Below are positions 16,821-25,983 of a stretch of 36,810 nt of DNA, in pieces. Numbering within the stretch: position 1 is the stretch's first letter; each line of letters opens with the position of its first letter. The position numbers and the translations under genes are program-made. The DNA comes from Chloroflexota bacterium (GTDB lineage Bacteria > Chloroflexota > Anaerolineae > Promineifilales > Promineifilaceae). The stretch lies in the NCBI GenBank assembly GCA_012515125.1, contig JAAYYY010000562.1:1-36810 (forward strand). The letters are read 5' to 3'. Below the pieces are notes generated by a model. The model was given only the letters and a program-made list of their open reading frames with translations. It did no database searches and had not been told where the DNA came from.

Positions 16821-16949
16821 ACGTTAGTTGGAAGTCTCCTTCTCGCTACCGTGACGCTGGCAGGACCTATGAGCTGACATACAAGCATTCATCAGGGAGC
16901 TGGGTCCGGAGCAGGAAGGGGAGTCGTCATCCCGTATGGAGTCAATGTC

Positions 16950-17621
16950 ATGATGCAGCGTGAAGTATCGCCATTTCAGCAAATCGTTCCCGTGCAGCGG
17001 CCGCCGGTCGTCCTGTTCCGGCGCCCCTACCGCATCAGCAAGCGGCTGTTTGACATTACCCTCTGCTTGCTGGCCCTACCTATATTGCTGCCGCTCGGCG
17101 CTCTGATCGCCCTGCTCATCTGGCTCGACGATCCGGGCCCGGTTCTCTTCCGGCAGTACCGTACCGGCTTGGGTGGGCGGCGTTTTGCTATGTACAAGTT
17201 CCGGACGATGGTTACCAATGCGGAAGAGTTGAAGGCGAAGTACGCGCACCTCAACGAGCTAACCTGGCCCGATTTCAAGATCACGGACGATCCCCGCGTC
17301 ACGCGGATGGGCCGGTTCCTGCGCAAGACAAGTCTGGACGAGCTTCCTCAGGTTCTTAACGTGCTCAAGGGGGACATGAGCCTGGTCGGCCCACGCCCGA
17401 CGTCGTTCGACGTGAGTACCTACTCGCTCTGGCACACCGAACGACTGGAGGTACTGCCGGGCATCACCGGGCTATGGCAGGTCAGCGGTCGGAGCGACAT
17501 CGATTTTGACGAACGCCTGCGCCTGGACATTGAGTACATCGAGCGGCAAAGCCTGCTGTTTGATCTGGCAATCCTGTTCCGCACAGTTGGCGCCATATTC
17601 ACCAGCCGGGGCGCCTATTAA
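16950..17621 (+). CDS. Undecaprenyl-phosphate sugar phosphotransferase (initiating EPS sugar transferase)
   Basis: 'SKRLFDITLCLLALPILLPLGALIALLIWLDDPGPVLFRQYRTGLGGRRFAMYKFRTM', 'RKTSLDELPQVLNVLKGDMSLVGPRP', 'LPGITGLWQVSGRSDIDFDERLRLDIEYI'. Confidence 0.95.
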   Translation: MMQREVSPFQQIVPVQRPPVVLFRRPYRISKRLFDITLCLLALPILLPLGALIALLIWLDDPGPVLFRQYRTGLGGRRFAMYKFRTMVTNAEELKAKYAHLNELTWPDFKITDDPRVTRMGRFLRKTSLDELPQVLNVLKGDMSLVGPRPTSFDVSTYSLWHTERLEVLPGITGLWQVSGRSDIDFDERLRLDIEYIERQSLLFDLAILFRTVGAIFTSRGAY

Positions 17622-17743
17622 GGGACAGACGCGGCAGGAACCTGTGCTGCAGATTACCAGGGCTCGTTTAACTTCTGAATAAGGAAGTAGTAACAGATTG
17701 TTAGCAGCATGGAAACCGGGACACCTTTTAAGGAAGTAGGGCG

Positions 17744-18607
17744 GTGAAGCGTTTTCGACTCACTCTCGTACTGATTATCACCTGGTTCTTTCTACTCTAT
17801 AACGTCGAGCGGTTGGATGGGCCATCGGTTAACCTTGCCTCGTTTGTGTACGGTTTTGCCTTTGTGACGGCAGTCGCCGTGATCGCCGTGCCGGCCCTCC
17901 ACGAGTGGCCGTTGCCCAGGGTTCTCCTGATCATTCTGCCGCTTTACTTCCTGCTGAAGGTCTACCTCGATTATCCGATTGTCGGGGATGGCCTGATGCA
18001 CCTGCCGATCACGGTCACCGAGATTGCGGCTCTCGTCGTCACCCTGCTTCTCGCGCGGGATATCATGCAGCGCTTCACCCATCTCCAGAAGGGGCTCGCT
18101 CGTGTGACGCTGTCGCACCTCGACGATGCCTCTCCGTTTGAGGATGGGCAGAGCCTGATCTACCGGGAGATCCGCCGCGCGCGCCGCCGGCAGCGGCCGC
18201 TCGCCCTGCTCGCGCTGAAGCCAACGGCGTCCTCGGTCTCCTACTCCATGGATCGCTTCCTGGAAGAAGCACAGGCCGAAATCATCAAGCACTACATCGG
18301 GGCGAACGTCGCCAACCTGCTGCTGACGACCCTGGAAGATTATGACATTGTGACCCGGCGCAACAACCATTTCATCGTCGTGCTGCCCGAAGCAGACGAG
18401 GATGAGCTGCAAGAAACGATCGACCGGCTGCAGCGCGAGGCGCGCAACCGGCTGGGTATTGAGTTCAGTATCGGTACGGCCCGGTTCCCCGACGACGCCG
18501 TTACCTTTGGCCAATTGTTGACCGATGCGGAACGGGCCATGCACCGTTCGTCGGCCAGCGAGCCACCGGCCGAAAGAGAAACAACCGCCGTCGAGAGTGC
18601 GGCGTAG
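17744..18607 (+). CDS. Membrane protein with degenerate GGDEF domain
   Basis: Several N-terminal TM segments; 'IYREIRRARRRQRPLALLAL' (GGDEF-domain N-terminal helix/strand) and 'YDIVTRRNNHFIVVLPEADEDELQETIDRLQREARNRLGIEFSIGTARFPDDAVTFGQLLTDAERAM'; GTG start. Confidence 0.75.
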   Translation: MKRFRLTLVLIITWFFLLYNVERLDGPSVNLASFVYGFAFVTAVAVIAVPALHEWPLPRVLLIILPLYFLLKVYLDYPIVGDGLMHLPITVTEIAALVVTLLLARDIMQRFTHLQKGLARVTLSHLDDASPFEDGQSLIYREIRRARRRQRPLALLALKPTASSVSYSMDRFLEEAQAEIIKHYIGANVANLLLTTLEDYDIVTRRNNHFIVVLPEADEDELQETIDRLQREARNRLGIEFSIGTARFPDDAVTFGQLLTDAERAMHRSSASEPPAERETTAVESAA

Positions 18608-18659
18608 CGAGCCGGCTCGTCCTGCGGACCGAGGGGGCTTACCTGGAGAGAGAATCACC

Positions 18660-20324
18660 ATGGAAAAACAACATCTACGCCGTCTGCTCCGTCGCTGGTT
18701 GTGGCTGTTCCTGCTGGGAGCCGTTGTCGCCGGCGCCATCAGTTATGCCATTGAGAGCCGCAACCCGCCGCTGTACGCGACGACCGCCAGGCTGATTGTC
18801 GGGCCGGGCATCGACAGCCCCAGCCCCGACCTCAACGACCTGCGCGCTGGCGGCCAGCTGATGCAGACCTACGCCGAGTTGCCGGAGACGACGCCGTTCC
18901 TGCGTTCGGTTATCGAACAGCTCAACCTGAACCTGACGCCTTCTCAGCTGGAGGACATGATCACGGTCTATACCAATACCGATACGCAGCTACTCAGCAT
19001 CGACGTGGTCACCCCCGATCCTGTTATGGCGACGGCGATTGCCAACTCGGTGGCAGAGACCCTCGTCCGTTATAGCCCCTCCGGGGGCGAGACGCCGGCC
19101 GGCGCCCTGCACCAGCAGATTCTCCGGCAGGCGGATGAGATCGAAGCCTCTATTCCGGTAATCACTCAGCGGATTGAAGAGCTGGAGCAGAACATTGCGG
19201 CAACGGACGACGTCGAGGCGCAGCAGTTCCTCGCCGAGCAGCTCTTCGCCGAGCGGGAACGGCTTGACGAGTACCGTAGCACGCTGACGGGCCTCTTCGA
19301 GACGCTGCAGCGGTCGGCGACGAACCAGGTCAAGATCATCGAGCCAGCGCGACCGCCGACGCTCGTAGCTTCGCGGCTCTGGCTTGCGGTAGCCATCGGT
19401 GTTCTCGCCGGGTTGACCTTCAGCGCCCTTCTCGTCTTCGGTTACGAATACCTGACCGACAGTGTCGATACTGCCGAGGAAATGAGCGAGGCGACCGGCG
19501 TGGCTACGCTGGCCACCCTGGCTCGTAGCAAACCCATGCACAGCCCGCCACACATGAAAATGGTGGTCCGCGCGCAACCGACATCGGCAGCGGCCGAGGA
19601 ATACCGCACGGCGGCGATCAAGCTGCTCTTTGCCCGCCAGACGGGCCGCCCGATGCGTTCCATCCTGATGACCAGCGTGGAAGAAGAGCAGGATATCGGC
19701 GAGATCGCCGCGAACCTGGCTATCGTGCTGACCCAGACGGGCAGCCGGGTGGTGCTTGTGGACGGCAATATGCAGCGGCCAACCATCGGCCAGCACTTCG
19801 GCTTCCTCGACCGCTGCGGCCTGACCGACGTTCTGCGCGGCGCCTGCACGACGGCCGATCCCACCACCGTATACTGGGCGCCAGGGCTTTCCGTCCTGCC
19901 CAGCGGCTCGCTAACCGACAATGCCTTTACCCTGCTGGCCTCGCCGCGCATGGTGGACGTGCTGCAAGAGCTACAGGCGCGCACGGATATCGTCCTGATC
20001 ACCGCCTCGCCCCTCAGCAGCTCGGCCGACAGCCTTTTCCTCGCTCCGCACGTGGACGGCGTCATCCTCGTCGCTCAGAGCCGGCAGGCGCGCCGCCGTA
20101 TGCTGCGCAGCGCCGTCGCCAGCCTGCAGGCGGTCGGCGCCTCTATCGTCGGCGGCCTCCTCCAGGAAGGGGGCCGGCCCACGCGCCGCATCGCCTGGGG
20201 CCGCCAGCCAGACGTGGTGCGCGAGCTGGAAGACACCCTTCCCCTCCGCCCAGAGGAAGAGGATGTCCCCGAGCCCGAACAGGCCGAAGTAGGGCGTTCC
20301 TTCGACACCCTCCCTTCACAGTAA
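18660..20324 (+). CDS. Wzz-type chain-length determinant fused to a degenerate BY-kinase/CpsD-like domain
   Basis: N-terminal TM and Wzz region ('LRRLLRRWLWLFLLGAVVAGAISYAIESRNPPLYATTARLIVG'), second TM at 'LWLAVAIGVLAGLTFSALLVFGYEYLTDSVDTAEEM', then a MinD/BY-kinase-like domain. ATG at 18660, not 18525. Confidence 0.88.
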   Translation: MEKQHLRRLLRRWLWLFLLGAVVAGAISYAIESRNPPLYATTARLIVGPGIDSPSPDLNDLRAGGQLMQTYAELPETTPFLRSVIEQLNLNLTPSQLEDMITVYTNTDTQLLSIDVVTPDPVMATAIANSVAETLVRYSPSGGETPAGALHQQILRQADEIEASIPVITQRIEELEQNIAATDDVEAQQFLAEQLFAERERLDEYRSTLTGLFETLQRSATNQVKIIEPARPPTLVASRLWLAVAIGVLAGLTFSALLVFGYEYLTDSVDTAEEMSEATGVATLATLARSKPMHSPPHMKMVVRAQPTSAAAEEYRTAAIKLLFARQTGRPMRSILMTSVEEEQDIGEIAANLAIVLTQTGSRVVLVDGNMQRPTIGQHFGFLDRCGLTDVLRGACTTADPTTVYWAPGLSVLPSGSLTDNAFTLLASPRMVDVLQELQARTDIVLITASPLSSSADSLFLAPHVDGVILVAQSRQARRRMLRSAVASLQAVGASIVGGLLQEGGRPTRRIAWGRQPDVVRELEDTLPLRPEEEDVPEPEQAEVGRSFDTLPSQ

Positions 20325-21959
20325 ATGGCCTACATCGCCGAGGAACAGGATTCGCAGGGTAATTCCATGACATCCGAACCACCCGTCGTTCCGGTCGCGG
20401 AGATGGCCGACGGCGCCTCTACCCGCGACCAGGGAGCGAAGGCCACACGCCGCCACATCCGCGGCTCGTCTATCCTCTTTGCCGGACGGCTGATTTCCAT
20501 CGCCCTCAACTTTGGCGTGCAGGTGCTCACCGTTCGCTATCTGTTGAAGAGCGACTACGGCGCCTTCGCCTACGCCCTGTCCATTGCCTCAATCGGTGCA
20601 AGCGTCGCCCTCTTTGGCCTGGACAAGGCGGTAGCGCGCTTCATTCCCATCTATGAGGAGCGCGGCGAAGATGACAAGATGCTCGGCACCATCGTCATGA
20701 CGCTGCTGACCATTCTGGGAATTGGCGCTGCGCTCGTCCTGGGCGTCATTGGCTTTCGCGGCCTCATCGGCGACCGCTTCGTCCAGGACCCGCTCGCCGT
20801 CTCGCTGCTGGTTCTGCTGATTCTGCTTTCGCCCCTGCAGGCTATCGATAGCTGGTTCCAGGGGCTCTTCGCTGTGTTCGCCAAGCCGCAGGCCATCTTT
20901 GTACGCCGCTACGTGCTGGGACCGGTCATGAAGCTCGCTGCCGTGCTCGTCGTCATCCTCAGCCGTCAGGGCGTCTACGTGCTCGCCGTCGGCTATCTCG
21001 TCGCCGCCATCATCGGCTCTCTGATCTATGCCGCCATGCTGCGCCAGCTTTTCCGCGAGCGCGGCATCCGCGTCAGCGAGACGCTACGGCGCATTGTCTT
21101 CCCGGTGCGCGAGGTCTTCTCCTTCAGCACGCCGCTGCTGACCAGCGACGTCATGAACATCCTGAAGTCCAGTTTTGTCGTCGTCTTGCTGCAATATTTC
21201 GCCAGCACGACAGAGGTGGCCGAGTTCCGCGCCGTCGTCCCCGTTGCCGGCCTCAACCTCATTGTCATGCAAAGCTTCAAATATCTCTTCACGCCGGAAG
21301 CGGCCCGCCTCTTTGCCCGCCAGGATAGCCAGGGGATCAACGACCTCTACTGGCGTTCGGCTACGTGGATCGCCGTGATCACCTTCCCGGTGTTCGCCGC
21401 CTCCTTCTCCCTCGCGCGCCCCCTGACGGTTCTGCTCTTTGAGGAGCGCTACGCCAGCTCGGCGACGGTGCTGGCGCTGCTCACGCTGGGCAACTATATG
21501 AACGCCGCTATGGGCTTCAACGCTTACACCCTGCGCGTCTTTGGCAAGGTTGGCTATATTGTCGCCATCGACCTGTTCACCGCGCTCGTCGGCGTGGTCC
21601 TGAACGTCCTGCTCATCCCGCCCTATGGGGCCATTGGCGCCGCCATCGGTACGACGGCTGCGCTCGTTCTCTACAACCTGCTCAACCACGCCGGCCTGCT
21701 GCTGGGCACACAGATCCGGCTCTTCCAGCCCCGTTACCTGCGCGTCTATGCCAGCATTGTCCTCGGCGCTGTCGTGCTGCTGCTGATCGACCTGCTGCTT
21801 GAGCCGGGCGTTGTCGCCGGAGGCCTGTTGATCGCCGCCATTTCCCTGCTGCTCGTCCTCTTTAACTGGCAGGTGATGGAGGCCGGCCGGATGTTCCCCG
21901 AGCTGCATCGCATTCCGGTCCTCGGCCCGCGTCTGATGGCCCTGGAGAAACAATCATGA
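20325..21959 (+). CDS. Polysaccharide flippase (Wzx/oligosaccharide flippase family)
   Basis: Many TM segments; 'RGSSILFAGRLISIALNFGVQVLTVRYLLKSDYGAFAYALSIASIGASVALFGLDKAVARFIP' typical of Wzx. An internal ATG at 20367 is an alternative start. Confidence 0.9.
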   Translation: MAYIAEEQDSQGNSMTSEPPVVPVAEMADGASTRDQGAKATRRHIRGSSILFAGRLISIALNFGVQVLTVRYLLKSDYGAFAYALSIASIGASVALFGLDKAVARFIPIYEERGEDDKMLGTIVMTLLTILGIGAALVLGVIGFRGLIGDRFVQDPLAVSLLVLLILLSPLQAIDSWFQGLFAVFAKPQAIFVRRYVLGPVMKLAAVLVVILSRQGVYVLAVGYLVAAIIGSLIYAAMLRQLFRERGIRVSETLRRIVFPVREVFSFSTPLLTSDVMNILKSSFVVVLLQYFASTTEVAEFRAVVPVAGLNLIVMQSFKYLFTPEAARLFARQDSQGINDLYWRSATWIAVITFPVFAASFSLARPLTVLLFEERYASSATVLALLTLGNYMNAAMGFNAYTLRVFGKVGYIVAIDLFTALVGVVLNVLLIPPYGAIGAAIGTTAALVLYNLLNHAGLLLGTQIRLFQPRYLRVYASIVLGAVVLLLIDLLLEPGVVAGGLLIAAISLLLVLFNWQVMEAGRMFPELHRIPVLGPRLMALEKQS

Positions 21960-23239
21960 TCGCCCACGCCGAACAGACGCTCGAACGCGACCTGGAGCAG
22001 AGGCTGGAGCCACAGCCGCAGCCGCCGCGCGTGGCCTATATTATGTCGCGCTTCCCCAAGCTGACAGAGACGTTTGTGCTGCTGGAGATCATGGCGCTGG
22101 AAGCCCAGGGCTTTTGCGTGGAACTCTTCCCGCTGTGGCGCGAAAAGGCGACGACCATCCATCCCGAGGCGCAGGAGCTGGTCGAGCGCGCCCATTACAC
22201 GCCCGCCCTCAACCTGCCTATTCTGCGAGCCAATCTGCGCGCGCTGTGGAAGCAGCCCCGCGCTTACCTGGGCGCTCTGGGCACGCTGGTGCGGACCAAC
22301 CTGGGCAGCTCGCGCTATCTGGCCGGCGGGCTGGCCGCCTTCCCTAAGGCCGTCTACATGGGCGAGCAGATGCTGGCGGCCGGCGTCGGCCACGTCCACG
22401 CTCATTTCGCCAGCCACCCGGCAGCCGCCGCCTTCGTCATCCATCGCCTCACCGGGCTACCTTACAGCTTCACGGCCCACGGCTCTGACCTGCATCGCGA
22501 CCAGCACATGCTCTGCGAGAAGGTCGCCGAGGCGGCCTTCGTCGTAGCCATTTCCGACTATAACCGCAACGTCATCCTGTCGCACTGCGGCGGCCAGAAA
22601 AACGGCCATCTGCGGGTGATCCACTGCGGTGTGGACACGACCCAGATTGAACCGCGCTGTAGCTACGAGCAGCACGGCCCTCTGCGTCTGCTCTGTATCG
22701 GCACGCTGCACACCGTCAAAGGGCAGAGCTATCTCATCGCGGCGCTGGCCGAGCTACGCCGGCAGGGCATCGACGCGACCGTCGATTTTGTTGGGGACGG
22801 CCCGGACCGCGCCGCGCTGGAGCAGCAGGCCGAGCAGGCCGGCGTCGGCCCGTTTGTGCAGTTCCACGGCGCGCAGACCCGCGAGCAGGTGATGGCCCAC
22901 CTGCGCCGGGCTGACGTGGCCGTGGCCCCCAGCGTGCCTACCGCCGATGGCCGGCGCGAAGGCATCCCTGTCGCCCTGATGGAGGCGATGGCGGCGGGCC
23001 TGCCTGTCGTCGCCAGTCGGCTCTCCGGCATCCCCGAGCTGGTGACGGACGGGAAGTCCGGTCTCCTGACCCCACCCGGCGACGTGGCGGCGCTGGCAGC
23101 GGCTATCCGGCGCCTGCACGACGATCCGGCGCTGCGCGAGAGGCTCGGCCGGGCCGCGCGCGCCACCGTCGAGCGGGATTTCGACCTGCACGGCAACGTC
23201 GCCCTGCTGGCCCGGCAGTTCCAGGAGGCGCAGGCATGA
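21956..23239 (+). CDS. Glycosyltransferase family 4 (GT-B)
   Basis: 'VHAHFASHPAAAAFVIHRLTGLPYSFTAHGSDLH', 'VAVAPSVPTADGRREGIPVALMEAMAAGLPVVASRLSGIPELVTDGKSGLLTPPGD'. Confidence 0.95.
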   Translation: MIAHAEQTLERDLEQRLEPQPQPPRVAYIMSRFPKLTETFVLLEIMALEAQGFCVELFPLWREKATTIHPEAQELVERAHYTPALNLPILRANLRALWKQPRAYLGALGTLVRTNLGSSRYLAGGLAAFPKAVYMGEQMLAAGVGHVHAHFASHPAAAAFVIHRLTGLPYSFTAHGSDLHRDQHMLCEKVAEAAFVVAISDYNRNVILSHCGGQKNGHLRVIHCGVDTTQIEPRCSYEQHGPLRLLCIGTLHTVKGQSYLIAALAELRRQGIDATVDFVGDGPDRAALEQQAEQAGVGPFVQFHGAQTREQVMAHLRRADVAVAPSVPTADGRREGIPVALMEAMAAGLPVVASRLSGIPELVTDGKSGLLTPPGDVAALAAAIRRLHDDPALRERLGRAARATVERDFDLHGNVALLARQFQEAQA

Positions 23240-24405
23240 GGCTGTTCCTCTTCTGGAGTTCGGTAGGGCTGCTGATCTACACCTATTTCCTCTTCCCGCT
23301 GCTCGTCGCCGCGCGCGCCGTGCTGCGCCCCCGGCCGCACCGGGAGGCAAACATTACCCCATCCGTCAGCGTGATCATCGCCGCGCACAACGAAGAGGCC
23401 GTCATCGGCCCCAAGCTCGACAACCTGCTCTCGCTCGACTACCCGCGCGACTGCCTGGAGGTGATCGTCGCCTCCGATGGGTCGGATGACGGCACGAACG
23501 AGCTGGTGCGCACCTACGAGTGGCAGGGCGTGCACCTGCTGGCCCTGCCCCGGCAGGGCAAAGCGGCGGCCCTCAACGCCGCCGTCGCCGAGACCAAGGG
23601 CGAGATCCTCGTCTTCTCGGACGCCAACAGCATCTACGCGCCCGGCGCGCTGCGGGCTCTCGTCCGCCCCTTCGCCGACCCGACCGTGGGCGGCGTGGCC
23701 GGCAACCAGGTCTACCGGCCCGCCCCGGAGGCCAGCCTGGCCGGCGAGGGCGAAAAGCAATATTGGGGGCTGGATCGTCAGCTCAAGCTGTACGAAAGCG
23801 CCGCCGGGAACGTCATTTCGGCGACCGGGGCCATCTATGCCATCCGCCGCGAGCTGTTCGCGCCGGTCGCTGAGGGCGTCACCGACGACTTCTACACCTC
23901 AACGGGCGTGATCGCCCAGGGTTACCGCCTCGTCTTTGCGCCGCAGGCCATCGCCTACGAAGCGGTGGCGGGAAAGAGTGGCGACGAGTTCGGCCGCAAA
24001 GTGCGCGTCATCACCCGTGGCCTGCGGGGCGTCCTGCTGCGCCGCGAGCTGCTGGACCCGCGCCGCCACGGCTTCTACGCACTACAGCTCTTCTCGCATA
24101 AGGTGCTGCGGCGGCTGGTCGCCGTGCCGCTCCTCTTGCTGGCCCTCGTCAGCCCGCTGCTGTGGGCGCGCGGCGCGCTCTACCGTCTCGCCACGCTCGG
24201 CCAGGCGCTGTTTTATGGCCTGGCGGCCGCGGGCATCGCCGCGGAACGTTCGGGTCGCAAGCTACACAGGCTGCTGGCGCTGCCCGCCTACTTCTCGCTG
24301 GTCAACGTCGCCGCGCTGCAGGCGACGCTGAACGTCTTGCGCGGGCGCTCCATCGTCGTCTGGGAGCCGACCCGCGCCACGGCAGCGCCGGAGGAGGGAC
24401 GATGA
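23236..24405 (+). CDS. Glycosyltransferase family 2, membrane-associated
   Basis: 'PSVSVIIAAHNEEAVIGPKLDNLLSLDYPRDCLEVIVASDGSDDGTNELV', 'VFSDANSIYAPGALRALV'. Confidence 0.95.
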   Translation: MRLFLFWSSVGLLIYTYFLFPLLVAARAVLRPRPHREANITPSVSVIIAAHNEEAVIGPKLDNLLSLDYPRDCLEVIVASDGSDDGTNELVRTYEWQGVHLLALPRQGKAAALNAAVAETKGEILVFSDANSIYAPGALRALVRPFADPTVGGVAGNQVYRPAPEASLAGEGEKQYWGLDRQLKLYESAAGNVISATGAIYAIRRELFAPVAEGVTDDFYTSTGVIAQGYRLVFAPQAIAYEAVAGKSGDEFGRKVRVITRGLRGVLLRRELLDPRRHGFYALQLFSHKVLRRLVAVPLLLLALVSPLLWARGALYRLATLGQALFYGLAAAGIAAERSGRKLHRLLALPAYFSLVNVAALQATLNVLRGRSIVVWEPTRATAAPEEGR

Positions 24406-25979
24406 GCACACTGAGCGCGCGCGCCGAATCACTGCGCCTGTTCCTGCGTGCCTACAAGCCAGTCGTGGTCCTGCTGCTGGCGGTGCTGGGCGGCGTCATA
24501 GGCGGCCTGCTGGCGACCTCGCCGCTGCTGGCGCTGGCAAGCATCGTGCTGCTGGTGGTCTCCATCACGGTTCTCAGCTGGCCGGAAGCAGCCACGTTGC
24601 TGGTCATCTTTATCCTTTATAGCAACATCGCCGTCGTCCTGGTGCGGTTCCACGGCGTGCCGTTCATCGCCGGTGCGGCCTTTCCGTTGTTGCTGGCTCT
24701 CCCGCTGGCGATTTACCTGGTTCTGGAACGGCGCCCGCTGCGCATCACGCCCGCGCTGCCCTACGTCGTCCTCTTCATGGCCGCCCAGCAGGTCAGCCTT
24801 CTGTTCTCGAACGATCCTGCCGCCTCTTTCCGTGAAGTCACCAACTTCGTCCTCGAAGGCTTTCTCATCTACCTGCTGGTGATTAACGTGGTACGGACGC
24901 CCCGCACCCTGCGCCATGTAGCCTGGACGCTGCTGCTCGCGGGTATCGTCCTGACGGCGGCGCCCTTTTACCAGCAGATAACGGGTAGCTTTGACGACAC
25001 GTTGGGGGGCTTCGGCCAGCTCTCCGAAGTTGGCTTCCGCACGGGGGAAACGAACCTGGTGGAGGGCGATTTACGCCAGTACCGACTCTCGGGCCCCATC
25101 GGCGAACAAAACCGCTACGCCCAGGTGTTGCTCATGCTGGTGCCGCTCGGCTGGTTTGCCCTCTATTTCGAGCGGTCGCTCGGCCTCAAGCTGCTGGGTC
25201 TGGCCCTGGCCGGCGTTGCGCTGGGCGGTGTGGCCCTTTCCTTTTCTCGTGGCGCGGCCGTGGCTTTTGTCATCCTCGTGTTAGCCATGCTGGTGACGCG
25301 CCTGCTTCGCCCGGCCCATTTCCTCGTCTTCCTGCTGCTTGTCGCCGTCGTCCTGATGGCTGTGCCGCAGCTAACGGTGCGCCTGGTGACGATCCCCTCA
25401 GTGACAGATCTGCTCAGCGAGGAGACGACGACGAGCGAGCTGGACGGCGCCATCCGCGGGCGGGCGACGGCCATGATTGCCGCCGCTCTCGTCTTCGCCG
25501 ACCATCCGATTGTCGGCGTAGGGCCGGGGCAATTTCAGTTCTATTCCGCCGAGTACGGGAACCGGCTGGGCATCCGTATTCTGGAAGGGAATCGGGAGGC
25601 CCATTCGCTCTTCCTCGACGTGGCCGCCAACTATGGCATCCTTGGCCTGATCTCTTTCCTGGCTATGGTCCTGGTGCCCATCCGCGTTATTCTGGCTGCC
25701 CGGCACAAGCTGGCAGGTCGCCGGCCGGCGCTCAGCTACCTGACGATTGGCTTTGCTTTTGCCATTCTGGCCTATCTGGGTACGGGCATCTTCCTGCACC
25801 TTTCCTACGTGCGCTATTTCTGGCTGATGCTGGGCCTGGCCGATACGGCTGCGCTGATTGCCCAGCGCGCAGCCAATGAAGAACCGATCGTGCGCGCCTA
25901 CGCGGCGACGGCTGGCCTGAACGCGCGAGATTACGCAGGCGAATGGCTGCCCGGCGAGACAGCAGGAGGCTCGCAATAA
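24402..25979 (+). CDS. O-antigen ligase/polymerase-like membrane protein
   Basis: Multi-TM; Wzy_C-like 'GRATAMIAAALVFADHPIVGVGPGQFQFYSAEYG...REAHSLFLDVAANYGILGLISFLAMV'. ATG at 24402 rather than 24162. Confidence 0.88.
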   Translation: MSTLSARAESLRLFLRAYKPVVVLLLAVLGGVIGGLLATSPLLALASIVLLVVSITVLSWPEAATLLVIFILYSNIAVVLVRFHGVPFIAGAAFPLLLALPLAIYLVLERRPLRITPALPYVVLFMAAQQVSLLFSNDPAASFREVTNFVLEGFLIYLLVINVVRTPRTLRHVAWTLLLAGIVLTAAPFYQQITGSFDDTLGGFGQLSEVGFRTGETNLVEGDLRQYRLSGPIGEQNRYAQVLLMLVPLGWFALYFERSLGLKLLGLALAGVALGGVALSFSRGAAVAFVILVLAMLVTRLLRPAHFLVFLLLVAVVLMAVPQLTVRLVTIPSVTDLLSEETTTSELDGAIRGRATAMIAAALVFADHPIVGVGPGQFQFYSAEYGNRLGIRILEGNREAHSLFLDVAANYGILGLISFLAMVLVPIRVILAARHKLAGRRPALSYLTIGFAFAILAYLGTGIFLHLSYVRYFWLMLGLADTAALIAQRAANEEPIVRAYAATAGLNARDYAGEWLPGETAGGSQ

Positions 25980-25983
25980 ACCG

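Noticed and set aside
16862-16949. Known riboswitch (e.g. c-di-GMP GEMM) before the EPS genes
   Set aside because: Could not identify the conserved core of any riboswitch class by eye; would need an Infernal search.
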